Under the pieces are notes generated by a model that saw nothing but the letters and a program-made list of their open reading frames with translations, was not told where the DNA came from and ran no database searches. A stretch of 33,570 nucleotides of DNA, from contig JAGWAZ010000039.1 of assembly GCA_021296135.1 (NCBI GenBank), positions 1 through 33,570 on the forward strand, given 5' to 3'. Every line of letters begins with the position of its first letter. Within the stretch, counting starts at the first letter, position 1. This DNA comes from Chlorobiota bacterium (GTDB lineage Bacteria; Bacteroidota; Ignavibacteria; OLB7). The position numbers and the translations under genes were made by a program. Of this stretch, positions 9,413-17,114 are shown one piece after another.

Positions 9413-11185
9413 CTATTCTCTTTTCCTCATGTATAACCAGATCAAGGCAAGAATTGCAAATGAAGCCAGACTGATGATGTTTCCGAGATGTTCTGTTGGT
9501 GTCGCAGCCATGCGGAGACGCATCGTATGATCTCCCGAAGGAACCTGCACTCGCAACAATCCTTCCTGAGGTGAAGGTGAAAGGATTACCGAATCTATCT
9601 CGTCCTCAGATTCCCACCCGGGATAATAGAACCGATGCAAGTCAAGTACGATACCTGAATCGCTCTTCACGTTCAGTATGTAGCCACGACTCCCGTTCCT
9701 TTCCGCCTCGACATACCCGTCTCCCTCTTCAATTGTAAATCCCTGCTTTGCATGATACTTCTCCCGAACGAGTTGTTGGATTTCATGGTAATCTCTCTCA
9801 ATGGCACGTTTGCACCATCGCGGTACATATTCGAAAGCATCGACTGCAATCGCAAGCTGCTCATGCGTTTCCGGAGCGTTATGATGTTCCTTTGCTACCG
9901 AGTAAAAGCCCCATCCATACTTGACCGTGAAAATCACGGTCAGGACAACGGCAACTCCAAAAGAAATTCGTCCCCAGGTGCGTAGAGAAGAAGTGGGGGT
10001 TGATTTCTCGCTCGTTCTCTTTCCTATTAGCAGAGATGGCAGAAGGAGAGCAAGAGAGAGAGAAAGAAGCACCAGGAATCGATGTGGAAACTGTACCTTC
10101 GGTAAAAGAGGAATATATTCCCAAAGAGGCATGCTTAGTGGAGTTATCATAAAAAGAGAGACAAGTATGACTCCCATTGCGAACCGATTGAGTTGCCGAA
10201 CTCTACGTGTTTCTAATGGCTGATCTTCCTGCATAGTACTCCGCTGACTGCTCCACCACGCAAAGAGACTTGCTCCTGAAAAAGAAAGGATCAACCATGC
10301 CACCTGATTTGAATACGTAAAGCTGAACAGATCGGTTGTCACCAGCCAGTGACGGGAGTATTCAAACACTCCGACAAACATCGTGCTCATATTGACATAA
10401 TCCTGATGCGTTACCGCCGTCATCAGATACGTCGCTGAGAGTCCTACGCCGAGCGCCATGCTTCCAATCGTGATGGCAAGGGAGCGGATTCGATCTTTTG
10501 GTTTTGCAAGCAGAAGCACATAGAGGGGAATAAAGGGAGAGAAGAGAAGTGTCGTTGGCGCATGGGTAAGGATCAATGCTCCGTATGAGAGACTCAGCCC
10601 TACAGGAGCAAAACGCCCCTTGATTGTGATGCGCCAGGCCCCAAGAAGAATCAAAGGAAGCCAGACATAGGCACAGACCTGGGCGAGTGCCGAGCGAATC
10701 AGAAGGTCAATCGAGTAATGAAAGGGTATCAGCATATAGATCAAAGCTCCGATGAGAGCGTAACGTCGATCGTGAAATTCCTTCAACCACTTATAAGCTG
10801 TTAATCCCGATACCACTATCATGAACGAAGCAGCCAAAGCAAGCTGATACAGTCCATACGGATCGATCGGCTTGAGAAAAGCAAAGAGTGATGCCGTATA
10901 GCTCATCATTGGAGGATAAAAGAAATAGGCGGGACTACCCAGTCCGCCATTCACATCCATCATCCAACGAGGATAGAGTTCACCATTGAAGAGTTGCTGC
11001 GAGAACGTGGCATACCACTGCGTGTGAAAGAAGGCATCGTGAGTTTGAAGGGAAAGACCGATGATGATAACCGGAAGGGAGAAAATGATTCCGATAACGA
11101 CAATAAGAAACCCGGGAGAGCGCATAAGCAGAGAGAGTCGATTTGTCCCGTCCGATTGATTGATCTGCCTTGTTGTTCTTTTCAC
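9413..11185 (-). CDS. polytopic membrane protein, PTPS-related / GT-C-like family
   Basis: A 590-residue inner-membrane protein with about ten or more hydrophobic segments, a large periplasmic loop near 425-560 and a final membrane helix followed by a basic tail (LYMRKRE). The first loop contains THDAFFHTQWYATFSQQ (48-64), then GELYPRWMMDVNGGLGSPA and FFYPPM. This is the hallmark of the membrane family named after a '6-pyruvoyl-tetrahydropterin synthase-related' domain, whose Asp-containing first loop resembles GT-C glycosyltransferases that use lipid-linked sugars. Glycosyl transfer is therefore plausible but unproven. The frame opens with GTG at 11185, giving a basic cytoplasmic N-terminus; an ATG at 11122 is an alternative. 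It lies between sbcD and sbcC on their strand, 69 bases after sbcD and 144 bases before sbcC, with no obvious functional link. Confidence 0.8.
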   Translation of the reverse strand: MKRTTRQINQSDGTNRLSLLMRSPGFLIVVIGIIFSLPVIIIGLSLQTHDAFFHTQWYATFSQQLFNGELYPRWMMDVNGGLGSPAYFFYPPMMSYTASLFAFLKPIDPYGLYQLALAASFMIVVSGLTAYKWLKEFHDRRYALIGALIYMLIPFHYSIDLLIRSALAQVCAYVWLPLILLGAWRITIKGRFAPVGLSLSYGALILTHAPTTLLFSPFIPLYVLLLAKPKDRIRSLAITIGSMALGVGLSATYLMTAVTHQDYVNMSTMFVGVFEYSRHWLVTTDLFSFTYSNQVAWLILSFSGASLFAWWSSQRSTMQEDQPLETRRVRQLNRFAMGVILVSLFMITPLSMPLWEYIPLLPKVQFPHRFLVLLSLSLALLLPSLLIGKRTSEKSTPTSSLRTWGRISFGVAVVLTVIFTVKYGWGFYSVAKEHHNAPETHEQLAIAVDAFEYVPRWCKRAIERDYHEIQQLVREKYHAKQGFTIEEGDGYVEAERNGSRGYILNVKSDSGIVLDLHRFYYPGWESEDEIDSVILSPSPQEGLLRVQVPSGDHTMRLRMAATPTEHLGNIISLASFAILALIWLYMRKRE

Positions 11186-11254
11186 TATTCAGTTTGTCAA
11201 TTCTCTCTTTCCTTTCGGCCTGAGAAATGAATACTGTGTATAATTATCACCAGA

Positions 11255-12463
11255 TCAGCCTTCATCTTGTACTATTTCCATAAACATCTCGACGATCTCA
11301 TCGTTCGGTTCCTCCCCTCGCGAGCGGACATAGCGACGAAACTGTTCATCCAGAGGAAGAGCCCTGAGTGATTCCTTCTCTTCATTCTCTCCCGTGCTTA
11401 CATCATGGCGAAAAATTGGATCAAGAATTCGAGGATGCTGCTTCAGAATTTCTTCAACTGCACCAATCTCCAATGCCTCACTGAGCAGAACACTAAACGT
11501 CACCCATGCTTCCGGATCAGCCTTGTCAAGAAATTCATCCAACTCCTCCCTGCCTTTTAGTCCTTCTCTCTTTACCAACTGACGACCTGAGCGCAAGGGG
11601 ACTGTGCGATGCGAACATTCTGATCCATCAAACTCCAGGATAGTCACGCTCTTTTCCTGCTCTGCTTCACTGAAGCTGTACTGTAATGGCGACCCGGCAT
11701 AGCGAATTGGCAAACCGTTTGGCCCTTCAAAATTCTGTGGTCGATGAAGATGCCCGAGTGCAACGTAGCTTGCTTCTGCTGGAAAGCTCATCGTATCAAC
11801 AGAGTAGGCACCTCCTACCTGGATTGGTCGTTCCGAGTCAGTCTCTTGACCACCGGCAACAAAGAGATGACTCATCACCAGACTTGGTTCATCCTTCCTG
11901 AAATTCAGAGCGGCATCGGTCATAAACTGATGAAGGTACCTGTTGTAGTTTGCTTGTCCTTCCCTGTCGTCAATATGAGCGGTCAGCACCTTGCGCAAAC
12001 GGGATTCCGAAGGATACGGAAGAGCTAACACTCCGATAGTCTCATCATTGCGAAGACGAAGTCGTAGAAAGGATGTGGCCGACTCGATACATGCCACGCG
12101 ACCTGAGCCTCGATCAAACAATTTAGGCTCATCATGCGGAAAGCCGAGCGTGATCACACCGAGCGCACGACCATACGGATCACTCGCCTTCAAGCGTTCA
12201 GGGTTGTCATGATTTCCCGCGATGACCACAACAGCCCGTCGCCCACCATCACTCAACCTTGCCACCGTCTCATAGTAAAGCTTCTCAGCTTCAGCAGGGG
12301 GATTAAATGCATCGTAGACGTCACCAGCTAACAGGATACCATCAACATCCTCAGCTTCGGCAATCTGACAGATTTCATCCACCACATCTCTTTGTTCGTC
12401 AATGCGGTCACGTCCTTCCAGTTTGCGTCCAAGATGCCAGTCGGCTGTATGTAAAAGCTTCAT
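11255..12463 (-). CDS. sbcD: SbcD: exonuclease SbcCD nuclease subunit
   Basis: Mre11-like metallophosphoesterase subunit of SbcCD, giving Mn-dependent nuclease activity to the SbcC ATPase. Metal-binding motifs are all present: HTADWHLG (5-12), LLAGDVYD (44-51), AGNHDNPE (82-89), MSHLFVAGG and ALGHLHRPQNFEG. It has 402 residues, the normal family size. I start it at the ATG at 12463 (MKLLHTADWHLG), the universal N-terminus. The frame stays open to 12640, but that extra stretch only translates the AGACAGGG octamer repeat into a low-complexity Ser/Pro/Cys/Leu peptide and is not credible coding. It heads the minus-strand group sbcD / membrane protein / sbcC. The tandem repeat just upstream of the start probably contains or abuts its promoter region. 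Confidence 0.95.
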   Translation of the reverse strand: MKLLHTADWHLGRKLEGRDRIDEQRDVVDEICQIAEAEDVDGILLAGDVYDAFNPPAEAEKLYYETVARLSDGGRRAVVVIAGNHDNPERLKASDPYGRALGVITLGFPHDEPKLFDRGSGRVACIESATSFLRLRLRNDETIGVLALPYPSESRLRKVLTAHIDDREGQANYNRYLHQFMTDAALNFRKDEPSLVMSHLFVAGGQETDSERPIQVGGAYSVDTMSFPAEASYVALGHLHRPQNFEGPNGLPIRYAGSPLQYSFSEAEQEKSVTILEFDGSECSHRTVPLRSGRQLVKREGLKGREELDEFLDKADPEAWVTFSVLLSEALEIGAVEEILKQHPRILDPIFRHDVSTGENEEKESLRALPLDEQFRRYVRSRGEEPNDEIVEMFMEIVQDEG

Positions 12464-12500
12464 ATCTGTCAAGCTTTCAGTATCAATAGCAAGAAAATAA

Positions 12501-12613
12501 GGAGAGGGGGAGAAAAGGGGAGACAAGGAGACAGGGAGACAGGGAGACAGGGAGACAAGGAGACAGAGAGACAAGAGACAGGGAGACAAGGAAACAAGGA
12601 GACAGGGAGAGAG
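12501..12613. repeat. octamer tandem repeat (AGACAGGG)n
   Basis: About eleven degenerate copies of an 8-base unit, AGACAGGG or AGACAAGG, between 12521 and 12613, preceded by purine-rich sequence from 12501. It ends just before the FecCD remnant and begins about 40 bases upstream of the sbcD start. The same unit recurs on the opposite strand at 33277-33330. Because 24 bases equal eight codons, one minus-strand frame runs through it without stops and gives a misleading extension of sbcD. Confidence 0.95.
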
Positions 12614-12650
12614 TGGGCAGTGGAGGCTAATCCCCTTCACTGCTCACGGC

Positions 12651-12818
12651 TCAATGCTTGCTCTCCCTCCTCTTTGTCAAGAGCCGGATAAAGAGAGGAG
12701 CGCCAACCAGGGCTGTCACAGCTCCGACAGGGGGCTCCCCTCCGCTTGCGCCGGTTGCCGGAAGGAACGACCGGGCTGCCGTATCGTAGAGGAGAAGGAA
12801 TATCCCTACTGTAAGAAG
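12651..12818 (-). pseudogene. FecCD-family iron ABC-transporter permease, C-terminal remnant
   Basis: Read on the minus strand between stops at 12819-12821 and 12651-12653, the sequence encodes about 55 residues including LLLYDTAARSFL, then GGEPPVGAVTALVGAPLFIR and LLTKRR. This is the typical C-terminus of FecCD/BtuC-type permeases, which carry Fe-siderophore, haem or cobalamin through the inner membrane (family pattern D..AR...GE.PVG.VTALIGAP.F..LL.RR). There is no start codon or upstream domain, and the sequence further upstream gives no match in any frame. I read it as the surviving tail of a deleted transporter gene. No other part of an iron-uptake operon is in the window. Confidence 0.75.
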
Positions 12819-12880
12819 TCAACTATCCAAGCTGTCAGGTTAGCAGACCACTTTCTTGGCTGGCAAAGCCAACACTCGAC

Positions 12881-12912
12881 TTGCATAGTCGTCCTCGAAC
12901 GGGCTATACTTG
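12881..12912 (+). promoter_or_regulatory. possible Bacteroidota-type promoter for the BNR/T9SS gene
   Basis: TTGC at 12881-12884 and TATACTTG at 12905-12912 (one mismatch to TAnnTTTG), 20 bases apart. The ATG at 12944 is about 31 bases downstream, a normal leader length. No Shine-Dalgarno sequence is obvious. Confidence 0.4.
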
Positions 12913-12943
12913 TGGTTCTCTAATCATCAACCGTCGAGATGCC

Positions 12944-15757
12944 ATGAATCGTCGATACGTTCTTTCGGTAACGCTGGCATGCAGTTTTCTGCTGATTGCC
13001 GGCCTCCTTCTTTCTACCCAGCACCGGCAAAGCCCGGTGATTATCTCTGATGCAGGACCGAAAATGTCTTCGGAACGCATTCGTTGGGAATGGGAACGAC
13101 TGCGTGATCCGGCAACAGGACGTATACCAGCCGATATTCGTCGCCGGGAGATCGCTTTTGCCATGACCCATCCAACAGGAGAGTTCAATGTTCCATTCTT
13201 GAAAGCAGTGGGAATTGCCGAATATGACTGGACGCATCGCGGACCCTGGAATGTTGGAGGACGAACGCGAGGTGTTGTCCTCGACATTGCCAATGAGGAG
13301 ATTCTTTTGGCAGGAGGTGTTAGTGGTGGTATGTGGAAATCGACCGATGGTGGCGTAAACTGGCGTATGGTGACACGCTCAGATCAACTCCCAAGCGTAA
13401 CGACAATTGCACAGGACAGACGCCCCGGAAAGACAAACGTCTGGTACTTTGGATCGGGAGAACTCTGGGGAAACAGTGCGAGTGGTGGCAGAGCTTTCTG
13501 GCACGGGGACGGTATCTTCAAATCGACCGACAACGGCGAGACCTGGTTTTCGCTTGAATCGACTTCCTCGGGCACACCACAGTTCTTTAATGTGTTTGAT
13601 AATGTCTGGCGCATCGAAACCGATCCATCCAATCTCGAAGAGGATGAGGTGTACGCTGCGATCTACAGTAGAATTATTCGCTCTATCGACGGAGGTGAAT
13701 CGTGGAGAGAAGTTATCCGGCCAAGCATTTTTCAGGATCCCAGCTACTTCACGGACGTTGCCGTTACCAGCGCTGGCGTCGTTTATGCAACGCTCAGCAG
13801 TGATGGGGGCAAACGGGGGATCTATCGGTCTGAAGATGGCGTCTCCTTCGAAAAGATCACACCGGAGGATATGCCGGATGATTACAACAGGATTGTGATC
13901 GGCATTGCTTCGTCGAACGAAAACATCGTCTACTTTCTTGGTGAGACTCCCGGTTCCGGCTTTTTGGGAAGAAACTTTCGCGGCGATTCTTCCTGGCAAT
14001 CGTTGTGGAGATATACCTACATCTCAGGTGATGGTTCCGGGGAAGGTGGTATTTGGGAGAACCGTTCGGAACATCTTCCCGGCTTCGGGACCGCAACAGC
14101 AAGAAATGGCGATCTATACTCGCAGAGAGGCTATGACCTACATGTTCGCGTAAAGCCTGATAACGCCGATGTCGTCTTTCTCGGTGGTACAAACCTTTAC
14201 CGGTCCACCGATGGTTTTGCAACAAACGAAAATACCTCCTGGATTGGAGGTTATGGCAACTGGAAGCCGGACAGCAACGTTATTGAGTATTATTCCTATC
14301 CCGAACATCATCCCGATCAGCATGATGTGATATTCTCTCCTTCCAATCCACGCATCATGTATACGGCCAGCGATGGAGGCGTCCACAAAACACTTAATTG
14401 CCTTGCGGATTCGATCTCCTGGATTTCTCTTAACAGCGGCTACCTGACTACCCAATTCTACACGGTTGCTGTCGACCGCGGAACGCCTGGAGATCAGACA
14501 ATCATGGGCGGAATGCAGGACAACGGAACGTGGAGAACGATATCTACTGACGGCACTACCCCCTGGGTTCGAACCGGGAGCGGCGATGGCGCTTATTGTG
14601 CAATTTCGAACGGCAGCGACTATCTCTATGTCAGCAAGCAGCTTGGGCGCATCTATCGCGTGGAACTCGATGAATTCGGAAATGAAACAGGCTCCACAAG
14701 AATAGATCCTGCTGATGTAAGTGGTTATCGGTTCATCAATCCTTTTGTGCTTGATCCAAACGATTCCCGGGTCATGTATTTGCCAATAGGACGGAGCCTT
14801 AGAAGAAACAAGAACGTGACTGCGATACCACTCGGCAACACAGCTCCAACGAGTCTCGGCTGGGATTCGCTTGTTGGTGGTTTTGTCGATGAGGGGGCAA
14901 TCACAACGATCGACGTCTCTGACGAAAACCCGTCACACCGACTTTGGTACGGAACAAATGGTGGTCGAATCTATCGAATGGATGATGCTCTCGGCGAAAA
15001 CCCTGTTGCCGTTGAAGTGACCGGAACCAACATGCCGCAAGAAGCTTTCCTCTCTTCAATCGCAGTCGATCCTGAGAACGGAGAACGTGCAATCGTCGCC
15101 TTCTCGAACTACAGCGTGATCAGCCTCTACGAAACAACAGATGCCGGAGAAACCTGGCAGAGCATAAGTGGCAACCTTGAAGAGAACCCGAATGGGACCG
15201 GGGCAGGGCCATCTGTCCGCTGGATTACAATCCTCCACCGAGGGAAGGGAACTGTATACCTTGCCGGAACAAGCACAGGACTCTATTCAACAACATTCCT
15301 GAACGGTGATGAGACGATGTGGGTGAAAGAAGGGGCAGAGACTATTGGAAACGTTGTTGTTGATATGATTGACGCTCGGCAATCTGACGGATTTGTTGCC
15401 GTGGGCACGCATGGAAATGGTGTCTACAGTACAACAATTGGTCCACTCAGTATAGAATCAGAGGAAACGTCAGTTGCTGGACTTCGCCTTGAGCAAAGCA
15501 GACCGAATCCGATGAGTGAGTCCGCAACGATTTCATTCACAATCCCGAACGGGAACCCTCTTCCGGTAACGCTACGGCTGTTCAACACAGAAGGACGACT
15601 CATAGCGACATTAGTGGAAGAAAGATTTGAACCGGGACGTCATTCAGTTCAGGTCAATCGCGAGGTTGTGCCTGGGGTTCGTTTGCAATCGGGAACATAT
15701 TTTTATCAATTGCAGGCCGGAGAGATGACTGAATCACACGCAATGCATGTGAGGTAG
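12944..15757 (+). CDS. secreted BNR/sortilin-like repeat protein with T9SS type-A sorting domain
   Basis: A 937-residue exported protein. The ATG at 12944 gives MNRRYVLSVTLACSF and a hydrophobic stretch, a standard signal peptide. The upstream in-frame codons to 12881 add nothing credible. The bulk is a beta-propeller of the BNR/Asp-box, sortilin-like kind: WKSTDGGVNW, FKSTDNGETW, RSIDGGESW, RSEDGVSF, YRSTDGFAT and ETTDAGETW each carry the S.D.G..W motif or a close variant. Such domains occur in extracellular glycan-active and adhesive proteins, but no catalytic residues can be assigned. The last roughly 85 residues are a type-A C-terminal sorting domain: LEQSRPNPMSESATISF, VTLRLFNTEGRLIATL, SGTYFYQL and a terminal basic MHVR. 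It should therefore leave the cell or be anchored at the surface through the type IX secretion system. It is transcribed alone and converges with arfB. Confidence 0.85.
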   Translation: MNRRYVLSVTLACSFLLIAGLLLSTQHRQSPVIISDAGPKMSSERIRWEWERLRDPATGRIPADIRRREIAFAMTHPTGEFNVPFLKAVGIAEYDWTHRGPWNVGGRTRGVVLDIANEEILLAGGVSGGMWKSTDGGVNWRMVTRSDQLPSVTTIAQDRRPGKTNVWYFGSGELWGNSASGGRAFWHGDGIFKSTDNGETWFSLESTSSGTPQFFNVFDNVWRIETDPSNLEEDEVYAAIYSRIIRSIDGGESWREVIRPSIFQDPSYFTDVAVTSAGVVYATLSSDGGKRGIYRSEDGVSFEKITPEDMPDDYNRIVIGIASSNENIVYFLGETPGSGFLGRNFRGDSSWQSLWRYTYISGDGSGEGGIWENRSEHLPGFGTATARNGDLYSQRGYDLHVRVKPDNADVVFLGGTNLYRSTDGFATNENTSWIGGYGNWKPDSNVIEYYSYPEHHPDQHDVIFSPSNPRIMYTASDGGVHKTLNCLADSISWISLNSGYLTTQFYTVAVDRGTPGDQTIMGGMQDNGTWRTISTDGTTPWVRTGSGDGAYCAISNGSDYLYVSKQLGRIYRVELDEFGNETGSTRIDPADVSGYRFINPFVLDPNDSRVMYLPIGRSLRRNKNVTAIPLGNTAPTSLGWDSLVGGFVDEGAITTIDVSDENPSHRLWYGTNGGRIYRMDDALGENPVAVEVTGTNMPQEAFLSSIAVDPENGERAIVAFSNYSVISLYETTDAGETWQSISGNLEENPNGTGAGPSVRWITILHRGKGTVYLAGTSTGLYSTTFLNGDETMWVKEGAETIGNVVVDMIDARQSDGFVAVGTHGNGVYSTTIGPLSIESEETSVAGLRLEQSRPNPMSESATISFTIPNGNPLPVTLRLFNTEGRLIATLVEERFEPGRHSVQVNREVVPGVRLQSGTYFYQLQAGEMTESHAMHVR

Positions 15758-15802
15758 GGGTAAGGCAGTTTTTCTTCTTAATGTATGCTCTGTTCTCAAA
15801 CT

Positions 15803-15855
15803 GATGACTCGTAGGATAATCCGCCGTAGCGGACATCGTTATCCTATGAGTCGTC
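15803..15855. terminator. nested hairpin between convergent BNR and arfB genes, overlapping the arfB stop
   Basis: The arm 15803-15819 (GATGACTCGTAGGATAA) pairs with 15839-15855 (TTATCCTATGAGTCGTC) over 17 positions with only two G-U wobbles. The loop itself contains a small hairpin, TCCGC-CGTA-GCGGA. The right arm includes the arfB stop codon at 15844-15846 and its last codons. No long T run follows on either strand, so it is either a bidirectional terminator or 3'-end stabiliser, or a palindromic repeat that landed on the end of arfB. Confidence 0.65.
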
Positions 15856-16278
15856 TCTCCATTTTCTCCTCTCTTTCTTCTCGCTCTGTCGTTTCTTCGC
15901 CTCAAGTCTGCGTCTCTTCACCTCCTGACTCGGTTTGGTTGGAATTCGTCTTTTCCGGGGCTTAAGAGCAACATTCAGCAAGTTTCCCAACTTCCGAATC
16001 GCCTCTTCTCTGTTAACATGTTGCGATCGGCCCGCAGCCGCAACCACACGAAGATTTCCCTCCTTGTCGAGTCTTTTTCCGAGCCGTTCGAGCAATCTTT
16101 CACTTGTCTTCCGGCTTAACTCAGGTCGTTCACTCAAATTCAGCTTTGCCTCAACACGGGTCTCCACTTTGTTCACGTGTTGTCCTCCCGGTCCACCACT
16201 TCTGCTCGTGCTGAAAACTACGGCCGAGAGAGGAATTTGTTCTCCGGTTCGGAGTATGATATTCCCTGGTAAACTCAT
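15844..16278 (-). CDS. arfB: ribosome-rescue peptidyl-tRNA hydrolase ArfB
   Basis: Releases peptides from ribosomes stalled without a stop codon, working as a release-factor-like hydrolase in the cytoplasm. It has 144 residues, the right size. The catalytic GGQ is in SGGPGGQHVNKVET, and RSQHVNREEA is also conserved. The C-terminal tail is strongly basic (PRKRRIPTKPSQEVKRRR... KKRQSEKKERRKW), as expected for the part that enters the empty mRNA channel. I chose the ATG at 16278 (MSLPGNIILRTGEQIPLS); an upstream in-frame TTG at 16314 would add 12 atypical residues. The stop codon lies inside a strong hairpin shared with the convergent gene. It appears monocistronic. Confidence 0.92.
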   Translation of the reverse strand: MSLPGNIILRTGEQIPLSAVVFSTSRSGGPGGQHVNKVETRVEAKLNLSERPELSRKTSERLLERLGKRLDKEGNLRVVAAAGRSQHVNREEAIRKLGNLLNVALKPRKRRIPTKPSQEVKRRRLEAKKRQSEKKERRKWRDDS

Positions 16279-16480
16279 CAGATGGCAAAACAACTCAAAA
16301 AAGCGTTGGAACAAAGATTTTTCTACAGAGTCTAACGAAAGAGAAATTTTTGCACAAAACCAGAGTTCGCATCGTCTTCAAACTGCAACCTTAAGGTTCT
16401 CAATGGCTCCCTGAGATGTGCTTCCTGGAAATACTTCTTTGAAGAAAGGTAATGACGGGTTACCCTGACTTCAAAGAAAC

Positions 16481-16508
16481 TGCCCGGATTCCAAAAGGAG
16501 TCCGGGCA
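16481..16508 (+). terminator. GC-rich hairpin followed by T-rich stretch
   Basis: TGCCCGGATTC at 16481-16491 pairs with GAGTCCGGGCA at 16498-16508 around a six-base loop, then TTGTTTTGCCC. It looks like an intrinsic terminator on the plus strand, but no plus-strand gene lies directly upstream, so it may end an unannotated transcript or be another intergenic repeat hairpin. Confidence 0.5.
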
Positions 16509-16604
16509 TTGTTTTGCCCATCCCCCTCTCAGCATTGTTGTGAATATCCCCCTCAGAGAGAATATGTCAAGGAGCAGAGTATGCTGATTTCATTTTGAAC
16601 TTTT

Positions 16605-16830
16605 ACCGTACTGTCATCGAGTGACCAGTAAAAATAGATTGTGAGAGGGACTGCACTCCCCATGCCAGTGCAGTCCCTTTTCGTTCTCTCTGAGTACAAC
16701 CACTGTAAACAGAGAGAACCGTATGACGTTTCGATGATCCAAATAAAAGTATAGAACGGGGCTGCGCCCCCATGCGTCCGCAACCCCGTTTAGCTCCCCC
16801 GTGCTGTAGAACCACGTCTCCTTAATCAAC
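16605..16830. repeat. two diverged tandem copies of a ~113-bp hairpin-bearing intergenic element
   Basis: Copy 1 (16605-16717) and copy 2 (16718-16830) both begin ACCGTA and have a CCA followed by a TAAAA-containing AT stretch. Each then carries a GC-rich hairpin with CCCCATGC in the loop region, a short T run, and ACAACCAC or AGAACCAC near the end. In copy 1 GGGACTGCACT (16647-16657) pairs with AGTGCAGTCCC (16667-16677). In copy 2 AACGGGG and TGCG (16755-16766) pair with CGCA and CCCCGTT (16779-16790). The arms differ in sequence but remain complementary, so the structure is what is conserved. No credible coding frame runs through them. They could be structured RNAs ending in terminators, or a REP-like element. 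Confidence 0.6.
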
Positions 16831-17114
16831 CACTCCAGAACAGGCTTGGGGTCGGTTATGGCTGGGTTACGCAGGCTGTCGCGTCTTCGTCCGATCCTGA
16901 TAATCCTGGAAGATGTTCATCTGTTTGTCCAGGATGCTGCGAATGAGTTTGCTCAATTGCAGAACGATCCCGCAACGTTAACTATTCAACGACTCTCGAC
17001 TATTTTGCTCTAGGAACCCTCCCCCTTATCGCCTCTCCGCTACGCTCCGAGACGATGCCCGGCAAGATGCCGGGGCTCCGAACCCTTCGACCCTCGACTC
17101 TTTGACCTTCGACC
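16831..17114. other. intergenic stretch with small ORF and low-complexity repeats
   Basis: Between the hairpin repeats and nth. It holds one small plus-strand frame, 16858-17013 (51 codons from ATG), with no relatives I recognise. Next is CCCGGCA-AGA-TGCCGGG (17058-17074), a perfect 7-base stem of a kind often seen in dispersed repeats. A degenerate run of TTCGACC / TCGACTC motifs up to about 17115 follows. I do not consider any of it a supported gene. Confidence 0.5.

Noticed and set aside
12501-12613. CRISPR array
   Set aside because: Eight-base units with no spacers and no cas genes nearby; this is a simple tandem repeat.
12464-12640. N-terminal extension of SbcD by 59 residues
   Set aside because: It translates the AGACAGGG octamer array into a Ser/Pro/Cys/Leu repeat; the conserved SbcD N-terminus begins at the ATG at 12463.
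16858-17013. 51-codon open frame in the arfB-nth gap
   Set aside because: It has no ribosome site or recognised relatives, and part of it (the GATCCTGATAATCCTG-like sequence) resembles dispersed intergenic repeats.
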